From contig JAFSTC010000085.1 of the NCBI GenBank assembly GCA_017450705.1, forward strand, positions 1 through 32,670: a DNA stretch of 32,670 bases, in the 5' to 3' direction. Below the pieces are notes generated by a model. It was not told the DNA's origin, searched no databases, and saw nothing but the letters and a program-made list of their open reading frames with translations. Position numbers and translations under genes: made by a program. Positions 32,301 through 32,670 of this stretch are shown one piece after another. Within the stretch, counting starts at the first letter, position 1. The number at the start of each line of letters is the position of its first letter. This stretch comes from Lentisphaeria bacterium (GTDB lineage Bacteria; Verrucomicrobiota; Lentisphaeria; Victivallales; Victivallaceae).

Positions 32301-32669
32301 TCAGTAAAAGTCCGCTATGTTAAACCAGAACTCGGTCTGATACGTGATTTTCACCGCCGCTTTTCGCTTTAGATTCTCTTCACGTCCCTTGGGATCATCT
32401 TCGTAGCCGTTATGCGATTCCCAATCGGCTTTGAGTTCGTTCCAGGCGTTTTCCGGATACGCAGTCACTTCGACCAGAATGCGGTCATGGGGAACCCCAT
32501 TCACATCCACCAGAGCCTGCTCAACGGTGTTGTAGTCCAGCCCGCAATAACGCTGTCCTTCGGGTCGGGCAAAGATCAGTTCTTCCCGGTTGCGTTTGTC
32601 GATGAACGCATATTCCAAGGAAACCCCATCGAATTTTTCATCGGGATTGATTTCGGGATCGGACTCAAG
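32301..32669 (-). CDS. C-terminal part of an unknown protein (runs off the right edge)
   Basis: The minus-strand frame is open from the window edge to a stop at 32301, giving at least 122 residues: acidic at the start (ESDPEINPDEKFDGVS), then EYAFIDKRNREELIFARPEG and ending TEFWFNIADFY. No start codon with a Shine-Dalgarno is needed, because the gene continues outside the window. The composition looks like real protein. I do not recognise the family; a mobile-element or plasmid-type function would fit the surroundings but is unproven. Confidence 0.55.
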   Translation of the reverse strand, partial: LESDPEINPDEKFDGVSLEYAFIDKRNREELIFARPEGQRYCGLDYNTVEQALVDVNGVPHDRILVEVTAYPENAWNELKADWESHNGYEDDPKGREENLKRKAAVKITYQTEFWFNIADFY

Positions 32670-32670
32670 A

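Overview
The window looks like a chromosomal segment of a Lentisphaerota (Victivallales-like) bacterium. The inference rests on two pseudopilin-like proteins that combine an [16 protein letters not shown] leader with an H-X9-DG motif, each placed among carbohydrate-degradation genes, plus a DUF4838 protein, a ceramidase-like protein and a GC-rich core genome. Those families are typical of Lentisphaerae and Planctomycetes, but no taxonomic marker is present, so the assignment is not proven.

Layout. (1) 1-793: a gene tail, then a long trp leader. It holds a candidate promoter, a 17-residue leader peptide with three Trp codons and a stop, an intrinsic terminator with a matching antiterminator, and a second terminator preceded by a Trp-Trp-Trp run. 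(2) 794-7308: a complete trp operon in the order E-G-D-C-F-B-A, with most genes overlapping; an amidohydrolase (7342-8097) follows closely. (3) 8135-15953: a sugar or glycan locus. A minus-strand AraC regulator is divergent from a Gfo/Idh/MocA oxidoreductase, an H-X9-DG pseudopilin and a 1555-residue secreted GH42-like/SGNH fusion. (4) 15977-20018, minus strand: a second, AT-richer glycan cassette of the same design (GntR/LacI-type regulator, H-X9-DG pseudopilin, secreted DUF4838 protein) behind a near-consensus promoter. (5) 20182-25593, minus strand: a DUF805 membrane protein with its own promoter and terminator, then a probable cysS-uppS-ceramidase-like-kinase operon. The last gene joins a signal-peptide-like N-terminus to a P-loop kinase domain, and a piece of its 3' end is repeated near 20.2 kb. 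(6) 25745-25834: tRNA-Ser(CGA). (7) 25835-32670: an AT-richer accessory region with two tightly coupled DUF262 proteins (the first also DUF1524), a likely anti-phage module. After it come gene fragments, a hairpin over a small ORF, and about 700 bases of non-coding DNA carrying a dispersed repeat family with core TTTTTTTCTCCCCAC. A partial unknown gene runs off the right edge.

How it fits together. The trp block is self-contained and apparently attenuated by charged tRNA-Trp. The two glycan cassettes each pair a local sensor-regulator with secreted enzymes and a pseudopilin whose role is unclear. The most promising items to follow up are the tandem trp attenuator, the heptamer-repeat pseudopilin gene, the paired DUF262 proteins and the repeat cluster at 31.7-32.25 kb.
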